A stretch of 36,130 bases of DNA from an uncultured Oscillospiraceae bacterium (GCA_944385125.1 CALWVZ010000015.1:1-36130), one strand, 5' to 3'. Counted from the first letter of the stretch, positions 23,780 to 33,333 are shown. Notes: a model not told the origin generated them from the letters alone. Numbers and translations: made by a program.

Positions 23780-25726
23780 TTAAGCCCTGCCTGCAAGCTC
23801 TTTAAGCTTATTCACTATCATCAGAGTATTGCTGTTTTCTCCGTCTTTGAACTCAAAGCGCATATGGTATTCCAGGGCCTGAGCCAGCTCCACGGGCCAG
23901 CGGCGGTCGTTGCGGATGTACACGGTGTCGCTGAGCTGGCCGCTTTCATCCATAAGGGTGAGGGTGCAGCTCTTGCCCTCGGGGCAGTTCATTATCAGCC
24001 TGCCTTCCTCGTTGGAGACGTAGCAGCCCTCGCCTATGCAGATTATCTTGTAGTCGGCGCTGTCGCCGCTGCAGCCGAAGGCATAGAGGCCCAGCTCCTC
24101 CCGGCCGCTGGGGTCGATATAATAGTCGTAGATGAAGTCCCCCTGGGCGTTGGTGAGCTTTATGAAGCTGAAGGGCGGCTCATAGCCCCCGGCATAGAAC
24201 TCCAGCTCCGTGAGACCGGCGCCGCTGCCCTCCGTCTCCATGAGGACGACTTCCATTTCCTCAATATACACCGGGTCGAAGCTGACCTCCGTGCCGGAGC
24301 CGTTGGGCTCCAGGGGCCCGCTGAGGTAGAAGGCGCCGTTATCAAGCCGCACGGCCACCTCCAGCACATTGTCGGCCATGGAGGGATTGTCATAGAGCGC
24401 CACCCGGCTGATGAGGGTGGGTTCATCGAACTTGACTATCACCCGCTTTTCCCCGTCCTCGGGGGAAGGCACCCAGGTATTGTCGGAATAGCCCGGGTCC
24501 TCATGGCTCTGGGTATGCTGGCTGAGGACAAAATCCTTGAGGACCGAGGCTTCCCCGGAGCTGACCCAGAACTCCGCCTCATAGCTCAGGGAACCGCTCT
24601 CCCGGAACCAGAACACCTTATCCCCGTTGATTATCCTGTCGGTGCGGCCGGACTCGTTCACTCCGCTGTAGCAGCCGGCCAAGGCGTAGCCGGAGCTGCT
24701 GAAGATGGAGCGGGAGAGGACGCCGGGCTGCACCGGCAGGCGGAGCCTGTCGTTCCAGTTATATATATTGCTGCCCCCGTCGGTGATGAAGTCCTCATTC
24801 CCCGGCTTCACCGTGGACAGGGCGTTGAGGGCGTAATAATCATGGGGAGCGTCGTAGGCCGTGCTGTAGGCAAAGCCCCGGAGCACCACCGGCTCATAGC
24901 TGGGCCGGGCCTTCAGCACCTCCCCCATGGCCTGTTCAAAGAACATGGCCACAGTCTGGTGGTCCACATCCTGGTCGCTGTCGGTACAGAAGACCACATC
25001 CGGGGTATAGCGCAGCAGCAGGGTGCGGATGTCCTGATACAGGTTGTCCCTGGTATAGGCTGCCCCGGGGTTGAAGGGCGGGTGCCTGTCGGTGCCGTAG
25101 GTGCTGGAAAAGCCGGAGACGGAAGTGAGCACTTCCTCCTCCGGGCAGAGATACACCGGCGTACCGTCCTGGTTCAGCCTGTCGCCATAGCCCAGGAAGA
25201 TAAGGTTTTCCGCCGGGATTCCTATAGAGCTCATGGCGGCGTCGGCCTGGGTGATGCGCTGGATGCCCTCGCCCTGGGCGTCGCCGTTGAAGACGTAAAC
25301 TATATACACATTGCTGCCGTATTTCACGTACTGCTCCAGCACGCCCCCCAGCAGATACACCTCATCCCCGGGATGGGGCACAAGGGCCATCACTTTTTTC
25401 CCTGCGAACACCTGGGTCTTGGCCTTGTCCACATCCTGATACACCCCGGTCCTGCAGGTGTTCAGCCACACAAAATACAAGGCGCCCCCCAGGAGCAAGG
25501 CCACGGCGGTAAAGAGGAGAAAAAGCCATTTCACAAGCTTCTTCTTCAGCTGGCCAAGAACGGCAAGGGCCAGAAAGCTCAGGGCGAACACCAGCCCCAG
25601 AGCCTGGGCGGACAGTCCGCCGTCAGCTCTGGCTGTGAGCATGTCTGTCACAAAGCTCAGCTCCAGGGCCAGCAGCAGGGCAAAAAGCAGCCCTGAAAAG
25701 CTGAATCTCCTACTGCCGGTCTCCAT
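23780..25726 (-). CDS. Membrane-anchored PIG-L/LmbE-like protein with altered active-site motif
   Basis: A 648-residue protein. Three N-terminal hydrophobic spans (about 9-28, 40-58, 66-88) place the rest outside the cell. Residues about 110-300 match the PIG-L/LmbE N-deacetylase family: VPHPGDEVYLLGG and, further on, DSDQDVDHQTVAMFF, which supply the zinc ligands (His118, Asp121 and the later His). The usual HPDDE is HPGDE here, so the Asp taken as general base in MshB is Gly120; activity may be changed or lost. A C-terminal region (about 420-520) resembles an F5/8-type carbohydrate-binding fold (LISRVALYDNPS ... LTELEFYAGG). Start ATG 25726 has GGGGG 8 nt upstream and follows psuK by 17 nt. 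The natural substrate is unknown, perhaps an N-acetylated glycan. Confidence 0.75.
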   Translation of the reverse strand: METGSRRFSFSGLLFALLLALELSFVTDMLTARADGGLSAQALGLVFALSFLALAVLGQLKKKLVKWLFLLFTAVALLLGGALYFVWLNTCRTGVYQDVDKAKTQVFAGKKVMALVPHPGDEVYLLGGVLEQYVKYGSNVYIVYVFNGDAQGEGIQRITQADAAMSSIGIPAENLIFLGYGDRLNQDGTPVYLCPEEEVLTSVSGFSSTYGTDRHPPFNPGAAYTRDNLYQDIRTLLLRYTPDVVFCTDSDQDVDHQTVAMFFEQAMGEVLKARPSYEPVVLRGFAYSTAYDAPHDYYALNALSTVKPGNEDFITDGGSNIYNWNDRLRLPVQPGVLSRSIFSSSGYALAGCYSGVNESGRTDRIINGDKVFWFRESGSLSYEAEFWVSSGEASVLKDFVLSQHTQSHEDPGYSDNTWVPSPEDGEKRVIVKFDEPTLISRVALYDNPSMADNVLEVAVRLDNGAFYLSGPLEPNGSGTEVSFDPVYIEEMEVVLMETEGSGAGLTELEFYAGGYEPPFSFIKLTNAQGDFIYDYYIDPSGREELGLYAFGCSGDSADYKIICIGEGCYVSNEEGRLIMNCPEGKSCTLTLMDESGQLSDTVYIRNDRRWPVELAQALEYHMRFEFKDGENSNTLMIVNKLKELAGRA

Positions 25727-25743
25727 GCTGGTATCCCCCGTTC

Positions 25744-26658
25744 TCAAAATATTTTCAGTATTTCCTTAAGTTCTTCCGTATTAGGGCTCTCGCTGCCGCA
25801 GGTTATGGAGCCTGCCCTGAGAGCCAGCTCCGCCGTCTCCCTCAGCCCCAGCCCTTTTATCCCGGAGAGCACTATTGCGGCCATGGCGGCGTCCCCGGCG
25901 CCGGTGACGTTCACCAGGCGGGTGGGCGGTATGGGCAGGCGCAGCAGCTGGCTCTCGTCGGCGGCGATCATGCCCTGGCTGCCCAGACTGATGAAGGCCC
26001 GCTTCACGCCCTTTTCCACCAGGGCCCTGGCTGCCCTTTCCGGGTCTCTCTCCCCGGTGAGGGCTTCCGCCTCCAGGGCGTTGGGCTTTATGGCGGAGAG
26101 CCGGTGGAGCACCGGCAGCAGCTTCGCCGCCTTGGCGGTGGATACCGGGTCGGCGTACACAGGGATGCTGCTGTTGTCGCAGATATAGCGGATGGTCCCC
26201 TCCGGGATATTGGTGTCCACCACTATGGCCTTCGCCTGTAGTTTGGGCAAAATTGCGGCGGCATATTCCGCCGTGAGGGCCGAGCAGATGTCCATGTCGC
26301 TGACGGCCAGCTGCATCTCCCCCTTCTCGTCGCTGATATACAGATAGGTAGAGCTGCGCCGCTGGGGGAATACCGGGGCAAGGCTCAGGTCTATCCCCAG
26401 GGCCCGGCAGCTCTCGCTGATGGCGGAGGCGTATACGTCCCCGCCAATGGCCGCAACAAGGCTGACCTCCAGCCCCAGCAGCCGCAGGTCATGGGCGATG
26501 TTCCTCCCCACGCCTCCGGGGCGCAGGGTGACGGCGCCGGGGTTGGAGTCCTTGGGCACAAGGGCTTTTTCCGGCCGGCCCCATATATCCATGTTGATGC
26601 CGCCGAAGACTACGGCGGCATCAACACTTTCGGTCTGAGGCCTTATTTTATCTGCCAT
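25744..26658 (-). CDS. psuK: PfkB-family kinase, probable pseudouridine kinase
   Basis: A 304-residue ribokinase-fold sugar kinase. PsuK makes pseudouridine 5'-phosphate, the substrate of PsuG. Segments matching E. coli PsuK (YeiC) as I recall it are DSNPGAVTLRPGGVGRNIA (37-55), VSDMDICSALTAEY, VVDTNIPE, ADPVSTAK and IKPNALEAEALTG. The PfkB signature NVTGAGDAAMA carries the catalytic base Asp256. The ATG overlaps the end of glgP by 16 nt, so translation is coupled. psuG lies 18 kb away in the nucleoside operon, an unusual separation. A different nucleoside or sugar substrate cannot be excluded, but PsuK is the best fit. Confidence 0.8.
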   Translation of the reverse strand: MADKIRPQTESVDAAVVFGGINMDIWGRPEKALVPKDSNPGAVTLRPGGVGRNIAHDLRLLGLEVSLVAAIGGDVYASAISESCRALGIDLSLAPVFPQRRSSTYLYISDEKGEMQLAVSDMDICSALTAEYAAAILPKLQAKAIVVDTNIPEGTIRYICDNSSIPVYADPVSTAKAAKLLPVLHRLSAIKPNALEAEALTGERDPERAARALVEKGVKRAFISLGSQGMIAADESQLLRLPIPPTRLVNVTGAGDAAMAAIVLSGIKGLGLRETAELALRAGSITCGSESPNTEELKEILKIF

Positions 26659-29045
26659 ATATCCTTTGCGTATTCGGCTATGGCCCTGTCGGCGGCAAAG
26701 ACGCCGCTCTGGGCGGTGTTCATGATGGACAGGCGGGCTCTCTCCCCCTCGTCCTTGATGCGCTCATACATGCGCTTCTGGCAGTCGGCATAGGCCCGGT
26801 AGTCGGCGATGAGCATGTACTGGTCGCCGCCGTAGAGCAGGCTGGACACCAGGTCCGAGTAGCTCTTGCCGTCGGCAAAGCCCTGACGGAAGCGGGACAT
26901 GATGCGCATGATCTCCCCGTCTCTCTGGGCCAGGCCCGCCGGGTCGTAGCCGCTGCGGCGCCAGTTGGCGATCTCGTCGGTGTGCAGGCCGAAGAGGAAC
27001 ATGTTCTCGTCTCCCAGGCGCTCGTACATCTCCACGTTTGCGCCGTCCAGGGTGCCTATGGTCACGGCGCCGTTCATCATCAGCTTCATGCAGCCGGTGC
27101 CGGAGGCCTCCTTGCCGGCGGTGGATATCTGCTCTGAGACCTGGGCGGCGGGCATGATGGCCTCGGCGGCGCTGACTCTGTAGTTCTCCACAAAGTAGAC
27201 CTGGAGCCTATCCTTGCACACGGGGTCGTTGTTTATATCGTCGGCCATGGACAGCAGCAGCTCTATGATGCGCTTGGCGGTCTTGTACCCGGCGGCGGAC
27301 TTGGCGCCGAAGACGAAGCTCCGGGGCACGAAGTCCATGTTGGGATTGTCGTGCAGCTGCATCTGGAGGCTGGCTATGCTCATGGCGCACAGCAGCTGGC
27401 GCTTGTACTCGTGCAGGCGCTTGACCTGAACGTCCATGATGGCCTGGGTGTTGAGAACGAAGCCGTCGTTTCTCAGGGCGAAGCGGGCAAAGCGCTCCTT
27501 ATTCTCCTGCTTGATCTTGTTGACCTGCTCCCTCACCCGGTCGTCCCCGGCAAAGTCTGCCAGCTTGATGAGCTCTTCCGGCTTGAGGAGGTAATCGTCG
27601 CCCCCCAGCAGCTCCACTATGAGCTTGTGGAGGCCGGGGTTTATCTGGCTGAGCCAGCGGCGGTGGTCGATGCCGTTGGTCACGTGGGTGAATCGCTGGG
27701 GGTCCAGGGAGCAGATGTCCTTGAACAGGTCGTTTTTAAGGATCTCCCCGTGGAGCCGGGACACGCCGTTGACCTTATAGCAGGCGGCAAGGCACATGTT
27801 GGCCATGTGGACCTGGCCCCCGCTGATTATCATGTTGCGGCCCACCCTCTCGTTGCTGCCAAAGCAGCTGATGAGGTAGTCGCACCAGCGGCGGTTGATC
27901 TCGCACATGATCTCCCACAGGCGGGGCAGCAGCTGCTGCACCAGGCCCTGGGGCCACTTCTCCAGAGCTTCCGCCATGACGGTGTGGTTGGTGTAGGCCA
28001 CGCTGCCCTTGACTATCTCCCAGGCCTCGTCCCAGCCCAGCTGGTACTGGTCCATGAATATGCGCATCAGCTCGGGGATGATGAGGGTGGGGTGGGTGTC
28101 GTTTATCTGGATGGTGTGGTGCTGGGCAAAGCTGCGGATGTCCCCCCACTTTTCAATGTGCTTGCGGACTATGTCCTGGGCGGTGGCGGAGACGAAGAAG
28201 TACTGCTGCTTAAGGCGCAGGGACTTGCCCTCCATGTGGTCGTCGGCGGGGTAAAGGACCTTGGTGATGACCTCGGCCATGGTGCGCTGCTCCATGCTCT
28301 TTACATACTTGCCCTCGGAGAAGAGGTACATGTCCAGAGAATTGGTGCTCTTGGCGTCCCAGAGGCGCAGCTTGTTTATCTCCCGTCCGCCGTAGCCGGC
28401 GATGAGCATATCCCGGGGCACGGCTATGACTGCGTCATAGTTGCGGTGCTCGGCATGGTAGTGGCCCAGGCTGTCCCAATGGGCCTCTATCTGGCCGCCG
28501 AAGCGGACCTCCACGGCGTCCTCATAGTGGGGCACCAGCCAGCTCTCGGCGCTGATGCGCCAGTCGTCGGCCACCTCGGTCTGCTTGCCGTCCACCAGCT
28601 TCTGCTTGAACATGCCCAGCTCGTAACAGATGGAATAGCCGGTGCCCTCCAGGCCCTCGGTGGCGATGGAGTCCATGTAGCAGGCGGCCAGACGGCCAAG
28701 GCCGCCGTTGCCCAGGCCTGCGTCCGGCTCTTCCTCGAAGATGTCGGCGGCGCTGCGGCCCATGTCCTCCAAGGCGCCGATGACGGCCTGGGAGATGCCC
28801 AGGTTATAGGCGTTCTTCATCAGGCTGCGGCCCATGAGAAACTCCATGGACATGTAATGGACTTCCTTTGCGGCATGCTTGGGGTTCTCGGCCGTGAGCA
28901 GGCGGCTCATCAGCTCTCTTATCACAATGGCGGTCGCCTGGAATATCTGGGCGTCGGTAGCAAGCTCGCTGGCTACTCCAAAGTGGGCGCAGAGCTTATC
29001 CTCAATGGCGCTGCGCACCTCGTCCCGGGAAATTTGGTTGGTCAT
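26643..29045 (-). CDS. glgP: Glycogen/alpha-glucan phosphorylase
   Basis: GlgP releases glucose 1-phosphate from the ends of glycogen with PLP as cofactor. The 800-residue protein has normal length. Family segments include YMSMEFLMGRSL, EEPDAGLGNGGLGRLAACYMDS, HTIQINDTHPTLIIPELMR, ERVGRNMIISGG and EASGTGCMKLMMNGAVTIGTLDGANVEM. Lys654 is the PLP lysine. The residue two before it is Cys652, where the usual motif is GTGNMK. It lies 136 nt after glgD, a gap holding two hairpins, and overlaps psuK. With GlgC and GlgD it forms a glycogen turnover module; glgA and glgB are not in view. Confidence 0.96.
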   Translation of the reverse strand: MTNQISRDEVRSAIEDKLCAHFGVASELATDAQIFQATAIVIRELMSRLLTAENPKHAAKEVHYMSMEFLMGRSLMKNAYNLGISQAVIGALEDMGRSAADIFEEEPDAGLGNGGLGRLAACYMDSIATEGLEGTGYSICYELGMFKQKLVDGKQTEVADDWRISAESWLVPHYEDAVEVRFGGQIEAHWDSLGHYHAEHRNYDAVIAVPRDMLIAGYGGREINKLRLWDAKSTNSLDMYLFSEGKYVKSMEQRTMAEVITKVLYPADDHMEGKSLRLKQQYFFVSATAQDIVRKHIEKWGDIRSFAQHHTIQINDTHPTLIIPELMRIFMDQYQLGWDEAWEIVKGSVAYTNHTVMAEALEKWPQGLVQQLLPRLWEIMCEINRRWCDYLISCFGSNERVGRNMIISGGQVHMANMCLAACYKVNGVSRLHGEILKNDLFKDICSLDPQRFTHVTNGIDHRRWLSQINPGLHKLIVELLGGDDYLLKPEELIKLADFAGDDRVREQVNKIKQENKERFARFALRNDGFVLNTQAIMDVQVKRLHEYKRQLLCAMSIASLQMQLHDNPNMDFVPRSFVFGAKSAAGYKTAKRIIELLLSMADDINNDPVCKDRLQVYFVENYRVSAAEAIMPAAQVSEQISTAGKEASGTGCMKLMMNGAVTIGTLDGANVEMYERLGDENMFLFGLHTDEIANWRRSGYDPAGLAQRDGEIMRIMSRFRQGFADGKSYSDLVSSLLYGGDQYMLIADYRAYADCQKRMYERIKDEGERARLSIMNTAQSGVFAADRAIAEYAKDIWQIK

Positions 29046-29104
29046 TAATTTCTTTCCTCCATGTTCAGCCGGAGGCCGCAGGAAGCTGCGCTCCGGCTTT
29101 TTGG

Positions 29105-29150
29105 TAAAATATCAAAATTCCGGTGCGGCGAGACTGAGCCGCCGCACCGG
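29105..29150 (-). terminator. Possible terminator/attenuator between glgD and glgP
   Basis: CCGGTGCGGCG (29120-29130) pairs with CGCCGCACCGG (29140-29150), followed on the minus strand by an interrupted T-rich stretch. A second hairpin at 29067-29098 (AGCCGGAG / CTCCGGCT) lies between it and the glgP start. Together they may lower glgP transcription relative to glgC and glgD. Confidence 0.5.
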
Positions 29151-29181
29151 GAATCCTGCATAAAATGTTGGCCCCTGCTCC

Positions 29182-30291
29182 TCAGATGCTGACGCCTTTG
29201 GGCACCACCATGGGCAGCCTGGCATTGCCGGTGAGCACGGTGCCGGGGGAGAAGGAGCAGAACTTATCCGCTATGACGCAGTCCAGCTCCGTGTTCTCTC
29301 CAACTATTCCGCCCCGCATGACGATGCAGTTGCGGAGCTTGGCGCCCTTCTCTATCCTGGCGCCGGAGAAGATGATGCAGTTTTCGATGCTGCCTTCGAT
29401 TTTGCAGTTGTCGGCCACAAGGCTGTTGCGGGAGACGGCAGTCTCGCCGTAGTAGGTACTGACCTCCTCATGGACCTTGGTGCGTACGGGACGGTCCGCC
29501 GGGAACATCTGGCGGCGGTACTCGGTTTTAAGCATATCCATGCTGGCCTTGTAATATGCCTCCACGGTGCGGATGGCTGCGGCATAGCCGGGGTGGACAT
29601 AGGTGGCCATCTTGCCGCCCCGGGCCAGGAAGGCCGCCACGGCGTCCTTATGGAAGCTGTACTGGTTGTGGGACTTGCAGCCGTCCATCATCCTCAGCAG
29701 GGTGTCCTTATTGATGATGTAGCCCTCCAGGGAAGGCAGGCCCTCGCCCTCAGTGCGGTCGAAAAGTATCTGCTTTACAAAGCCGTCCTCCCCCAGCACA
29801 TAGCGGTGATGGCTGCCGTCGGGATCGTGGTCGGCGCAGATGGCGGTTATCTCCACCCCGGAGCGGCTGTGCTGGCGCATGATGGGCACAAGGTCGATAT
29901 TGGCGCACATGTTCCCCAGCAGCAGCACCAGGTATTTCTGGGGGATATCCCGGATGTAGGTGGACACGGCGTTGAGAGCTTCGATGGTGCCGGTGTAGTT
30001 GCCGGTGTGGTATTCGGGCAGGCCGAAGGGGGGCAGCATGCGCAGCCCGCCGCTGCGGCGGCTCATATCCCAGGCCTTGCCGGAGCCGATGTGGTCCAGC
30101 AGGGACTGGTAGTCCCTCTGCATGATGATGCCCACATCCAGGACGCCGGCGTTGCGCATGGAAGACAGGGCAAAGTCGATAAGTCTGTATCTGCCGCAGA
30201 AGGGCAGAGAGGCGGCGGTGCGTGCGCCCACCAGTTCTCTCAGTTCAGGGGCAGCGCTGTAGGCAAAGATGATCCCATGGAAATTCTTCAT
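29182..30291 (-). CDS. glgD: ADP-glucose pyrophosphorylase regulatory subunit
   Basis: GlgD is the non-catalytic or weakly catalytic partner of GlgC found in Firmicutes. The 369-residue protein keeps the nucleotidyltransferase fold (LPFCGRYRLIDFALSSMRNAGV) and a C-terminal left-handed beta-helix (SRNSLVADNCKIEGSIENCI through ENTELDCVIADKFCSF). It lacks the GGxGxRL triphosphate loop; the N-terminus reads IIFAYSAAPELRELVGARTA instead, as expected of GlgD. The ATG is 3 nt after the glgC stop, so the subunits are made together. Confidence 0.95.
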   Translation of the reverse strand: MKNFHGIIFAYSAAPELRELVGARTAASLPFCGRYRLIDFALSSMRNAGVLDVGIIMQRDYQSLLDHIGSGKAWDMSRRSGGLRMLPPFGLPEYHTGNYTGTIEALNAVSTYIRDIPQKYLVLLLGNMCANIDLVPIMRQHSRSGVEITAICADHDPDGSHHRYVLGEDGFVKQILFDRTEGEGLPSLEGYIINKDTLLRMMDGCKSHNQYSFHKDAVAAFLARGGKMATYVHPGYAAAIRTVEAYYKASMDMLKTEYRRQMFPADRPVRTKVHEEVSTYYGETAVSRNSLVADNCKIEGSIENCIIFSGARIEKGAKLRNCIVMRGGIVGENTELDCVIADKFCSFSPGTVLTGNARLPMVVPKGVSI

Positions 30292-30294
30292 TGC

Positions 30295-31488
30295 TTAAAC
30301 CTCCTCCCCGGTGTAGATCATGGCGCCGGCGGGCACGGACGCACCGCTCCTGATCTCTATATCCGGCCCGCAGGTGGCCACGCCCCAGGCGTCGGTGCCG
30401 TCGGGAGGGGCTCCCACGTGGGCGCCGGAATGAACGACGGTGTTCTCCCCTACAATGGCGTATTCAACTACTGCTCCGTTCTCCACCACGGCGCCGGGCA
30501 TGAGCACGCTGTAGTTCACAACTGCTCCCTTGCCGATGACCACGTTGGGGGACAAAACGGAGTTTTCCACATGGCCGTCCACCTCGCAGCCCTCGGTGAC
30601 GATGGAGTGGATGATCTCCGACTTCTCCCCGGCATAGTGGGGCGGGCAGATGGGGCTCCTGGAGCCGATGGGCCAGGCGGGGTCGTAGAGGTTTATAAGG
30701 TCCGGGGACAGCATATCCATGTTGGCGTCCCAGAGGCTGGTGATGGTGCCCACGTCCCTCCAATAGCCCTTGAAGCGGTAGGGCCAGAGCTTCTCCCCGG
30801 CGGCGAGCATGTTGGGGATGATGTTTTTGCCGAAGTCCTTGGAGGACTTGGGGTCGTTCTCATCGGCGATGAGGTACTCCCTCAGCTTCTTCCAATTGAA
30901 TATGTATATGCCCATGGAGGCCAGGTCGCTCTTGGGCTGCTTGGGCTTCTCCTCGAACTGGTTGACGTAGCCGTCCTCCCCCAGGTTCATGATACCGAAG
31001 CGGGTGGCCTCCTCCATGGAGACCTGCAGCACGGAGATGGTGCAGGCAGCTTCCCGCTCCACATGCTCCCGGAGCATGTCGGAATAGTCCATTTTATAGA
31101 TATGGTCGCCGGAGAGGATGAGCACGTTCTCCGGGTTATAGGTCTCTATAAAGCTGATGTTCTGATAGATGGCGTTGGCCGTGCCGGAGAACCAGGAACC
31201 TTTCTCCCCGGCGCTCTGGTAAGGCGGCAGGATATACACTCCGCCGTCGGCCACGTCCAGGTCCCAGGGCTGGCCGTTGCCGATATAGCTGTTGAGCTGA
31301 AGGGGTCGGTATTGGGTCAACACTCCCACGGTGTCGATCCCGGAGTTTGCGCAGTTGGAGAGAGGAAAGTCGATTATACGGTACTTTCCGCCAAAGGGAA
31401 CGCTGGGTTTTGCCACTTTCTGTGTCAGTGCATAAAGTCTTGAGCCCTGACCGCCAGCAAGCAGCATCGCAATACAGTTTTTCTTCAT
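30295..31488 (-). CDS. glgC: Glucose-1-phosphate adenylyltransferase
   Basis: GlgC makes ADP-glucose from glucose 1-phosphate and ATP, the committed step of glycogen synthesis. The 397-residue protein starts [22 protein letters not shown], with the catalytic loop at residues about 11-18, and continues [29 protein letters not shown] and [11 protein letters not shown] (metal-binding Asp). The C-terminal third is the beta-helix regulatory domain. The start has GGAGG upstream. No clear promoter is seen in the 71 nt before it, so it may depend on transcription from prs-pth. Confidence 0.96.
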   Translation of the reverse strand: MKKNCIAMLLAGGQGSRLYALTQKVAKPSVPFGGKYRIIDFPLSNCANSGIDTVGVLTQYRPLQLNSYIGNGQPWDLDVADGGVYILPPYQSAGEKGSWFSGTANAIYQNISFIETYNPENVLILSGDHIYKMDYSDMLREHVEREAACTISVLQVSMEEATRFGIMNLGEDGYVNQFEEKPKQPKSDLASMGIYIFNWKKLREYLIADENDPKSSKDFGKNIIPNMLAAGEKLWPYRFKGYWRDVGTITSLWDANMDMLSPDLINLYDPAWPIGSRSPICPPHYAGEKSEIIHSIVTEGCEVDGHVENSVLSPNVVIGKGAVVNYSVLMPGAVVENGAVVEYAIVGENTVVHSGAHVGAPPDGTDAWGVATCGPDIEIRSGASVPAGAMIYTGEEV

Positions 31489-31559
31489 AAGCGGTCTCCT
31501 CCTTCGTACTTTATCTTCCGGCCTCAGCCTGCTCCCGCAGGCTGAGCGAGCCGTAAATA

Positions 31560-32147
31560 CTAGTTAAAAAGGTTCATGGCCCTGTCCGGCCCCTGAGTGA
31601 TATAGCACTCCGCCGCCTGGGCCGCCCTGGCCGCCGCCGCCTTCATATCCTCGGCGTCCTGGTTTTTAAAGCTGGAGAGCACCCAGTCGGCCATGTCATA
31701 GTCGGGATGAGGGGGCGCCCCCACGCCTATGCGGATGCGGGGGAAGGCCTCCGTGCCCAGCCGGGCTATGATATTCTTAAGGCCGTTGTGGCCCCCGGCG
31801 GAGCCTTTGGTGCGGATACGCAACTTGCCTATGGGCAGGCTTATCTCGTCGGAGACGACGATGATATGCTCCGGCGCTATTTTATAGAAGGCGGCGGCCT
31901 GGCGCACCGCCTCCCCGGACAGATTCATAAAGGTCTGGGGCTTCATCAGCAGCACCTGCTGTCCGCCTATGGTGCAGACGGCAGTAAGGGCCTTGAAGCG
32001 GAGCTTGTTTATGCTCAGATCTTTGTCCTTGGCCATGGCCTCTGCCGCCATGAAGCCGGCATTGTGGCGGGTGAACTCATAGCGGGGGCCGGGATTGCCC
32101 AGGAAAACTATGAGCCAGCTCACGCCGCCGTTTTTCTTAAAAAACAT
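31560..32147 (-). CDS. pth: Peptidyl-tRNA hydrolase
   Basis: Pth frees tRNA from peptidyl-tRNA that drops off the ribosome. The 195-residue protein has the family start [22 protein letters not shown] with the catalytic His28, the [16 protein letters not shown] segment, [29 protein letters not shown] and the C-terminal [12 protein letters not shown]. Start 32147 adds about nine residues to the usual N-terminus (MFFKKNGG); a later GTG start is possible. It follows prs by 63 nt, a common pairing in bacteria. Confidence 0.95.
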   Translation of the reverse strand: MFFKKNGGVSWLIVFLGNPGPRYEFTRHNAGFMAAEAMAKDKDLSINKLRFKALTAVCTIGGQQVLLMKPQTFMNLSGEAVRQAAAFYKIAPEHIIVVSDEISLPIGKLRIRTKGSAGGHNGLKNIIARLGTEAFPRIRIGVGAPPHPDYDMADWVLSSFKNQDAEDMKAAAARAAQAAECYITQGPDRAMNLFN

Positions 32148-32210
32148 GTTTGCCTCACCTGTATACCGCCTGAGAGGCGGGAAAGCGGCCTGCCCTCCCG
32201 GGGGCGGGGA

Positions 32211-33173
32211 TCATTCAAAGAGGTTGGAAATGGAAACTTCCTCGTATATGCGGCGTATTGCCTCGGCAAACACGGCGGCGGTGGACAGATAGCGTATCTT
32301 GTCGCACTTGGGCTTGTCCTCGGGATAGGGTATGGTGTCCAGCAGCAGCAGCTCCTGGATGCAGCTGTCGTTTATCCGCTCGATGGCAGAGCCGGAGAGC
32401 ACGCCGTGGGTGGCGCAGGCATAGACCTTCTTGGCCCCGCCCATCTCCTTTATGGCCTTGGCGGCGCCGCAGAGAGAGCCGGCGGTGTCTACTATGTCGT
32501 CCAGCAGGATGCAGGTCTTGCCCTCCACATTGCCTATGATGTTCATGACTTCGGACTGGTTGGCCCGCTCCCGGCGCTTGTCCACGATGGCCATGTTGGT
32601 GCCCAGCTTCATGGAGAAGGCCCGGGCCCGGGCGGTGCTGCCCACGTCGGGGGAGACCACCATAACGTCCTCGTTGGCTTTGCCGAACATCTTGACAAAG
32701 TGCTTTACAAAGAGCTGGCTGCCCACCAGATTGTCCACAGGGATGTCAAAGAAGCCCTGGATCTGGGCGGCGTGCAGGTCCATGGTGAGGACCCGGTCGG
32801 CGCCGGCGGCGGTGATGAGGTTAGCCACCAGCTTTGCGGATATGGGGTCACGGCTTTTGGCTTTTCTGTCCTGACGGGCATAGCCGAAATAAGGTATGAC
32901 GGCGGTGACCCGGCCGGCAGAGGCCCGGCGCATGGCGTCCGTCATTATCAGCAGCTCCATCAGATTGTCGTTTACAGGGTTACAGGTGGACTGTACGATG
33001 AAAACATCCTTGCCTCGGACAGGCTCGGCCACGGAGACGGAGCACTCCCCGTCTGCAAACTGAGACACGTTTGCGTTGCCCAGGGTCCTGAACAGCTCCG
33101 AGCAGATGCCCTCTGCCAGAGCGGGATTGGAGTTGCCGGTAAATACCTTAATCTCTTTGCCGTGTGAAATCAT
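32211..33173 (-). CDS. prs: Ribose-phosphate pyrophosphokinase
   Basis: Prs converts ribose 5-phosphate and ATP to PRPP, the precursor of nucleotides, His and Trp. The 320-residue protein has family landmarks: FADGECSVSVAEPVRGKDVFIVQST near the N-terminus, YFGYARQDRKAKSRDPISAKLVA, the metal site VLTMDLHAAQIQGFF, and the PRPP signature CILLDDIVDTAGSL. It heads the minus-strand run prs-pth-glgC-glgD-glgP-psuK. Its substrate is what PsuG yields. Confidence 0.97.
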   Translation of the reverse strand: MISHGKEIKVFTGNSNPALAEGICSELFRTLGNANVSQFADGECSVSVAEPVRGKDVFIVQSTCNPVNDNLMELLIMTDAMRRASAGRVTAVIPYFGYARQDRKAKSRDPISAKLVANLITAAGADRVLTMDLHAAQIQGFFDIPVDNLVGSQLFVKHFVKMFGKANEDVMVVSPDVGSTARARAFSMKLGTNMAIVDKRRERANQSEVMNIIGNVEGKTCILLDDIVDTAGSLCGAAKAIKEMGGAKKVYACATHGVLSGSAIERINDSCIQELLLLDTIPYPEDKPKCDKIRYLSTAAVFAEAIRRIYEEVSISNLFE

Positions 33174-33257
33174 TTCTTTTTATCCTCCGTAATTCATAGG
33201 CTGCGGGATCTGCTGCGGATACGGCCGCCGGAGACAAGGCGGCAAAAAGTTGATTTT

Positions 33258-33263
33258 ATTATA
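33258..33263 (-). promoter_or_regulatory. Probable -10 box of the prs promoter
   Basis: TATAAT on the minus strand, 84 nt before the prs ATG. The matching -35 position reads TTCCAA, a weak fit, so the promoter call is tentative. Confidence 0.5.
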
Positions 33264-33333
33264 ACACTTAAGTTTAGAAATTGGAATAGGAAACGAAACT
33301 TTATCCCGGGGAAATTGCAAATAAAAAAAGCGA

